From Eurosta solidaginis (taxonomy: Eukaryota; Arthropoda; Insecta; Diptera; Tephritidae), in assembly GCF_040869045.1 (NCBI RefSeq), contig NC_090323.1, positions 176,660,083 through 176,724,082 of the forward strand: a DNA stretch of 64,000 bases, read 5' to 3'. A model generated the notes under the pieces. That model made no database searches. It worked only from the letters and a program-made list of their open reading frames with translations, and was not told where the DNA came from. This document shows, in pieces, positions 58,432-64,000 of this stretch (positions within the stretch are counted from its first letter, which is position 1; each line of letters begins with the position of its first letter). Position numbers and translations under genes: made by a program.

Positions 58432-58952
58432 TATACTCAGCTGAGCAGAACTCAGCGTATATTAATTTTCTTCGTATAACGATACCCCGTAACGGCAAAA
58501 ACTAATAGAGATAGATATAGACTTCTATATATCAAAATGATCTGGGCGAAAAAAGAAATTCATTTAGCCATGTCCGTCCGACCGTCTGTCCGTAAACACG
58601 ATAACTTGAGTAAATGTTGAGGCATATTAATGAAATTTGGTATGTAAGTTCCTGGGCACTCATCTCAGATCGCTATTGAATGAAATTGGACTATAACCAC
58701 GCTCACTTTTTCGATATCGAAAATTTCGAAAAACAGGAAAAGTGCGATAATTAATTACCAAAGACGGATAAAGTGATGAAGCTTGGTAGGTGGATTGACC
58801 TTATGACGCAGAATAGAAAATTAATAAAATTTTGTACAATGGGAGTGGCACCGCCCACATTTAAAGAAGGTAATTTAAAAGTTTTGCAAGCTGTAGGTGG
58901 GCAGCTGAGTATGTAATGTTCGGTTATATCCGATCTTAGCCTTCCTTACTTG
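58432..58952 (+). mobile_element. Helentron/DINE-like copy H (subfamily 2, no tandem units)
   Basis: The start TATACTCAGCTGAGCAG and the E-type variant (CCCCGTAACGGCAAAAACTA and ATCTGGGCGAAAAAAG) place it with copy E. The body ends abruptly after GCAAGCTGTAGGTGGGCAG and joins CTGAGTATGTAATG, so the later blocks and the whole tandem core are deleted. The 3' hairpin is degraded (GTTCGG-TTATAT-CCGATC). Confidence 0.8.
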
Positions 58953-60084
58953 TTTTTATTATCTGGTATACAGTTTTCCCAACACATTTATTAAAATAAA
59001 TAGCAATGTTCCGATTGCGACATTCGAAGCCTCATATCTTTGTTTTGGAGGAAAATTTCGAAAAACGGAAAATGTTGTTTTTTGCTGATGGCTCAAATTC
59101 CTTTGAACCAAAAAAAAAAATAAAAAACAATTAGGTCAAAGATCCAGAGAAGCAATGATGGTTGGTTGGTTGCTGTGCTACCGGTCGGCAAGACCTGGCC
59201 ATAGTAGCGTTCTAGGCGCCATTTTAATGCACTTTCTACTGGAACAAATTAGTTCATGATAACTGATTATTTATATATTAGATATGCAGTAAGTTTATTT
59301 TTACTCGAAACATTTTGTTAGCTGAATAAACCTGTTGATTTCACTTCCCAGAATTCAGTGCCTGATATTAGCCAGGGCTCGACACTCGCAGAGAAAATGA
59401 GTGAATGTTTACTAAACACCTTTTGGGCTGCAACTCCTGCACAGTTCGTTGAAGGTTAGTCCCATTATTTCTATATAGAGGACAAATGGCCAGTGTCATG
59501 TGATTGTGGATGTCATCCTTAATATATATTTCCTAGAAAATTTTAGCAAATCGCAGTTTTCTTTTTTGTTGAATTCCGGCAAAAGGTCCGGGTAGACTAC
59601 TACTTTTGAACATGGTAAATATGAAACTTCAGCTAATTTAAAATACATCTTCATTCTAAAAAAACAAATCCTGAAACTATAAGATCAAATAAAGAAACAT
59701 CTGAAAGGCTAGATCCTAACCAATTACACATATAACCCACAAATGACGTACATCTTTCAGAATCCACTTTGGTAGTGAAATTGTAATTAAACTTCGTTTC
59801 AATGGTGTACATTTTGTTATCCATGAGATAGAAAAATGTCTGTTTCATTTGAAAACGGATCATTCTGATTTGAAAAAGTTCCGTTGCGCAGCGCCAAAAA
59901 AAATATTGGTATTTAAATGGGAGCTGCCACGAAATATTGACGTTTGACGACGACGCATGGTGATTCACACTCAATACATATATAATATTGAATTTCAATT
60001 AGATTCAATAAAAGTTTTACCTGGGTTGTTAGTTTTCCTATAGAAGTGCCACTATTTGTTTAAACAACATTGCACAATCAATTA
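58953..60084. other. Spacer, no feature seen
   Basis: No gene or named repeat. A minus-strand frame at 59651-59998 has no recognisable domain. Confidence 0.4.
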
Positions 60085-60600
60085 TTTCTAAGCAAAACCA
60101 GAGTTGCCGGCTAAATTTGTTCCAAAAATTCTTAAGATAATAGTATTAGACATTTTCTTAGAGTTGCGTACGGCGGATTTTTTTCCCAGCGGTTTGGGGC
60201 TTAAAATATGCCCGCGGCAGATATGGTTGTCGCAAGAGGGGACTAAGATGCCAAATTGATTTAAGCGGTTGTGTAGCGCAACCCTTTCAAGGTGCTTCAA
60301 GCGCAAAATATAGCTTCCCCAACCCAATCGTCAACCTCACCTGCACGTGGCGAATCTTGTTAACAGCCGAGGCTATGGCTACGCCAAACTCCACATGAAT
60401 CTAGAGGGTGGGAGCGCCGTATGGCCTTGAAGGTTTCTTGTGTTCATACTAAATCATTCCCAAGATTGTCGGGCTGGTGCTCTAATGATGTTTGTTACCG
60501 ACACGTACCAGATCTGTACCCGGGAAAGGACCATCGACAACACTCCCCAAGCCATTCGGGGAATATCCTTATCGCTACGGCACAACCCAGCGAAAATTTC
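60085..60600 (+). repeat. Interspersed-repeat fragment, class not assigned
   Basis: Phrases such as GGGTGGGAGCGCCGTATGGCC, split here as GGGTGGGAGCG and CCGTATGGCC, then GATCTGTACCCGGGAAAGG, ACCATCGACAACACTCCCC and GAATATCCTTATCGCTAC, form a GC-richer island. From memory these resemble the 3' part of a repeat common in tephritid DNA that ends in CAAC repeats. No reading frame is identified. Confidence 0.4.
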
Positions 60601-60901
60601 TTAAACTTTCCTTGCTTATTTTTTTTTGGATTTTTTTGTTTTCGTAACAACCGCATAGGGCTCCCAAAAAAGTCTGTACTTTACCAGAAAAAGAAGAGTT
60701 CCTGCGGCTTATCACTGATACTTGCAAAAATATAAACATGGATAACATACACGAATTTAAGTTATTTAATTGAAAAAGAGCAGCAGCAAGTTTGTTGTTA
60801 TTTGAAAGCGGGTATTGCCCGTATGCTTTTAAATGTATTCACACATTTTTTGCAAGCAATTATTTAAATTTAACTTTATCAAATATTTGGAAAATATTTA
60901 A

Positions 60902-60990
60902 AGAACTCGACATCAGAAAGCCAAACACGACGGCTATTTCAATGTATTAGCTGTCGCCTTGTCCGTCCTGATGACGAGTTCTTTAAACTT
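60902..60990. repeat. Short palindrome related to the 24.2-kb foldback
   Basis: AAAGAACTCGACATCAG at the left and CTGATGACGAGTTCTTT at the right are inverted copies with one mismatch. The centre, AGCTGTCGCCTTGTCCGTCC, matches the outer part of the right arm at 24660-24735 (CAGCTGTCGCCTTGCCCGTCC, shortened). It looks like the two outer ends of that foldback family joined by deletion. Confidence 0.6.
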
Positions 60991-61465
60991 TTTCCCAAAC
61001 ATTTAATATAAAAAAAAATAAAAAGTTAGTTAAATTACCAATATGAGAGCCTGCAGAGATCTCGAAATACTGTGATTTTAACAAACGCCATCCCGAAATT
61101 TCGGGATGGCAAAATCGCTCGAATCTTAATGGGGTTTCGTCAAACAAACAAATGTCAGGTGTCTAACACTTTTTTCTTATTTTCATTATTCATTTCGTTG
61201 TGTTAAATTGTAGACCTTTCAAGCTAACAAAGAAATTTTTTAGCAAGAATCTTTAGTCATAAATCAAAATTGTACAAACGGTAATGAATAAAAGTATACA
61301 ATGTGTGTGGTCTTTTGTTTTTTGCTGTTTCTCTTCTTTTAGCAGACATCAGCGCCACGTGTTCAGTATATACATTCTTGATCATATTAGTAGGTACAAA
61401 ATGAAAATTATTTTCGCTGCTTCTACTTGTGTTGCAAATAACATATGCACTTTTATTAAGAATAT

Positions 61466-62252
61466 CAGCACAGACCGATTTTGGCTACTAACCAATTTTC
61501 ATGTCATTGATATTAGAGAAAAATTGCAAAGTTTACAAACGGCGATGGTTACTAGGACATGTTTCTAAATTTCACTTTTTCATCAGCTAGCTTCTCGGGA
61601 GTTGAGTAGTGAACTCGAATCTCCAACATTCATACCAGTGTAAAGGCAGATACCTTTAACCGGTTGTCCTAGTAATCATCGCCGTTTGTAAACTTTGCAA
61701 TTTTTCTCTAATATAAATAAGGGAGTTCAGAATTTTGTGTATTTGGTGTTGAAAACGTTGCTATATCAAATGAAAGGTATCGATCGTGAACAACTTTTTT
61801 TCGTCTTAAATTTTTTCTTTGCATATTGTGTTTTGTTTTGACAGTTGTTCATTTGATATTCAAAATGGAAAAAATAAAGTACGGCTTTTGAGGTTGCGTA
61901 TTTTCCATGACGTAGCAAATGCATAACCGTATAATTTTTTGGCGTTTTGTGTAAAATAATACACCAGTTTGCAAATGCAATGATGTTAGGCCATTTGCAC
62001 AACATCCTGAACTCTCTTAATAACAAAAACCATTGTATAAAGCAATTTGAGTAAGTTTTATTAATTACATACATATAATTACAATTTTCATGTCGTAAAC
62101 AGGTATGAAAAATACTTTAAATTTGCTTCAGCTTATAAAATGGGCATCTCAAAGTTGATAGTTATAAAATTGAAGAAGATGGTGTCGATGTGAGGTATTT
62201 TTCGTACCTTTTTTACGACATGAAAATTGGTTCGTAGCCAAAATCGGTCAAT
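61466..62252. mobile_element. Nested foldback structure with tRNA-like segment
   Basis: The outer arms are inverted: CCGATTTTGGCTACTAACCA near 61472 and TGGTTCGTAGCCAAAATCGG near 62228. An inner pair at 61511-61560 and 61666-61716 (core GTTTACAAACGGCGATG) has about 48 bp of nearly perfect complementarity. A third pair lies at 62088-62115 and 62193-62223 (CATGTCGTAAA / TTTACGACATG). Between the inner arms, on the minus strand, GGAGATTCGAGTTC resembles a degraded box B. The architecture recalls the 24.2-kb foldback, although the sequences differ. Confidence 0.6.
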
Positions 62253-62300
62253 GCAATATGGCTGTATATTCATGCTTTAAATACATACATCATTAAGAAA

Positions 62301-63695
62301 CTAACTTTTCTCATAACTATTTCTCAGCCATTGCCTAGGTTTTTTGAAGAACTCTTCTAGCACTTCGTTTACAGAAAGTGGTGTATTAATATGGCTATTC
62401 ACTGAAGCGAGTCCAGTCAAACGGTCTTCACTGATTGTACTCCGCAAGTATGATTTTAACCTTTTGAGGGCAGAAAATGTGCGTCCTGGTGTTGCTGTCG
62501 GAACTGGTGGAACGGCTAATATGCGCAATATTTTATTTACATTTTCGAAAGCATTTGGACTCACCATCGGAAAAAATAAGATATATAAGAAGTGTAGCAA
62601 TAAAATTTTGTAGCTAATCATCAAAATTGTATCCACCTCAAGTGCCTCAAACACGCTTTTAAAATTATGACCATCGACTCACCTTCTCCACATTTTGACT
62701 TCCACTGCAAACTCAGTTTTGGAACAATTCGTTTTTCAGCATTGTACTCATTTTTGGGAAACAAACACCGAAATATTCGAAAATTGATTGATGTTTCATG
62801 AAACGGTTTTGGATATGAGTTATAAATGCATCAAGGAATAAAATATGGAATGCGATTCTATAATAATCTTCAACGCTCTCAGTATCAACGTTGGATGAAT
62901 TTAATTGATGTTTACTGATGAGTGGTTTCTAAATATCTATGTCATATTTTGTGCATATTTTTTTTTACGTTTTCGAAAATTTCGTGAAAATGTATTTCTG
63001 AGTTTTGTCGCATTTTTTGAAATTCCCGCCCATCATCTTTTGCACATTTCAGGGCCTCGGACAAATCTTCAATTTCTGATTGCAATTGCTTACTCAAAGC
63101 CAAAACAATGAAATACAGAGACTACATTATATGGCAAGGCGTTTGGAATTGCACGGTAGAAATAGCAGCCTGAAACTGAGAAGCTTGTGCTGAAGTTTTG
63201 TCGTTTTTCCCTTCCGCTATTTCTTCAAAGTTTCGAAGATTGCTGGCGGAAGTTTAATATAAGTGGATACCGCTTCATGACATTGAGCCCATCTTGTTGG
63301 GCAGACGCTTTGAATTTTTTTCTTCGACTTTCTTTTTATAAAAACGAAATTTTTTTCTGGAGAACGTTTTGCCTTTTTGGCCATCGGTAAAAATCATGTA
63401 ATGATCCGATTGTCCCCAATGCATTCTTGATACCAGCTACATCACAAGCTGCATTTACCGCTAAATTAAATAAAACTATGTGCTGCATAGTGCACATAAA
63501 TGGCAAGAGGAAAATCCAATTGAATGTTTGCTTGCGCACTATGAAATTCTCCACTCATCGCTGGAGATCCATCATAACTTTGGGCATAAAAATAAGGTAA
63601 TCTAAACCTGCTTCCAAAAGATATTTTTAATAGTTTTTGCAAGATCTGAAGTAAACCCCTCCGCCCCCGGAGATACAATCCTAGATCCGCCACTG
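62301..63695 (-). pseudogene. hAT-family transposase remnant with one terminal inverted repeat
   Basis: Minus-strand fragments in several frames match the ZMYM1-like hAT transposases. 63693-63466 has QSYDGSPAMSGEF and PLAIYVHYAAHS. 63554-63336 has NLAVNAACDVAGIKNALGTI and PKRQNVLQKK. Further broken pieces lead to 62654-62301, which holds the C-terminal dimerisation region (PTATPGRTFSALKRLKSYLR, then STISEDRLTGLASVNSH). The right edge, 63676-63695, reads CAGTGGCGGATCTAGG on the minus strand, a typical hAT terminal repeat. It sits directly against mid-transposase sequence, so the N-terminal half, including any BED zinc finger, has been deleted. No left terminal repeat is visible. Confidence 0.8.
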
Positions 63696-64000
63696 CCGTA
63701 ACTATAACAGGAACCGCATCATAAATAAATAAAATGTTGAAACATCAACTAAATTCGGTGTAATAAATCCAACTTTTATCAAAATTTGAAAATTTATAGA
63801 CAGATTTTACACAAAAAAAATTTGAGAAAGTTGGTTTGTAGCCAAATGTTTGTACCTACAATCATGATCAGCTGTGCTTTGTAGAAATGTTCCTTTCTTT
63901 CTGTTTGTTACTTATATGTGATATATAAAAAATTAACAATTGGAAAACCAATACCGTCACCCAAAAAAAACTTTCTGTGTAATCGTATGCAGAGCTTAAG
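63696..64000. other. Right edge of window, no feature seen
   Basis: AT-rich. TTGGTTTGTAGCCAAA near 63833 faintly echoes the outer arm of the foldback at 62230. Confidence 0.4.

Overview
The window looks like transposon-dense, AT-rich insect DNA. The best match is a higher fly, probably a tephritid fruit fly. The evidence is a set of degenerate copies of a tRNA-derived SINE and of a DINE-1/Helentron-like repeat whose sequences resemble repeats I associate with tephritid genomes; that placement is from memory and was not searched. I see no bacterial, plastid or mitochondrial signature and no clearly intact host gene. Almost every long reading frame belongs to a decayed mobile element.

Layout. 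449-8377 is a complete, broken gypsy-type endogenous retrovirus (errantivirus type) on the minus strand, with two 413-bp LTRs and a TATA target duplication. 9111-9465 is a SINE. 10734-17608 is a cluster of Helentron/DINE-like elements: one complete plus copy (A), then a second plus copy (B/D) split by an inverted copy (C). They carry internal 130-bp tandem arrays. 17640-22010 is a degenerate Jockey-clade LINE on the minus strand with a small insertion in its endonuclease. 22935-23275 is another SINE. 24207-24735 is a foldback element with a tRNA-like box in each arm. 26360-28941 is the 3' end of a BEL/Pao-type LTR element (LTR, polypurine tract, gag/protease remnant). 32458-34456 is a run of minus-strand coding-like fragments from an unrecognised Ser/Asn/Thr-rich protein, the only candidate for a host-derived gene. 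35044-40203 is a long BEL/Pao polyprotein with three nonsense codons and two frame breaks. 42009-43286 is a gypsy-superfamily element (probably CsRn1-like) with an intact gag fused by deletion to the end of its integrase. It is followed at 43300 by a second copy of the 434-bp BEL/Pao-type LTR.

46880-47285 is a C/T-only-like microsatellite tract. 47643-52982 is a second Helentron cluster, again a plus copy (E) split by an inverted copy (F), with about 20 tandem units in F. 53940-55475 is a SINE tail abutted by another Helentron copy (G). 55560-56480 is an old, decayed tandem array. 58432-58952 is a short Helentron copy (H). 60085-62252 holds repeat fragments and a nested foldback structure. 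62301-63695 is a fossil hAT-family transposase with one terminal inverted repeat.

How the parts relate. The window records layered insertion: Helentrons into Helentrons, a Helentron next to a SINE, and a short element into the LINE. Its most distinctive signal is the family of Helentron-like elements whose internal 130-bp unit varies from 0 to about 20 copies and shows the same 519-bp higher-order spacing in two clusters about 36 kb apart. This looks like satellite DNA forming inside a mobile element. Many coding breaks sit at short homopolymers, so some frameshifts may be assembly errors.
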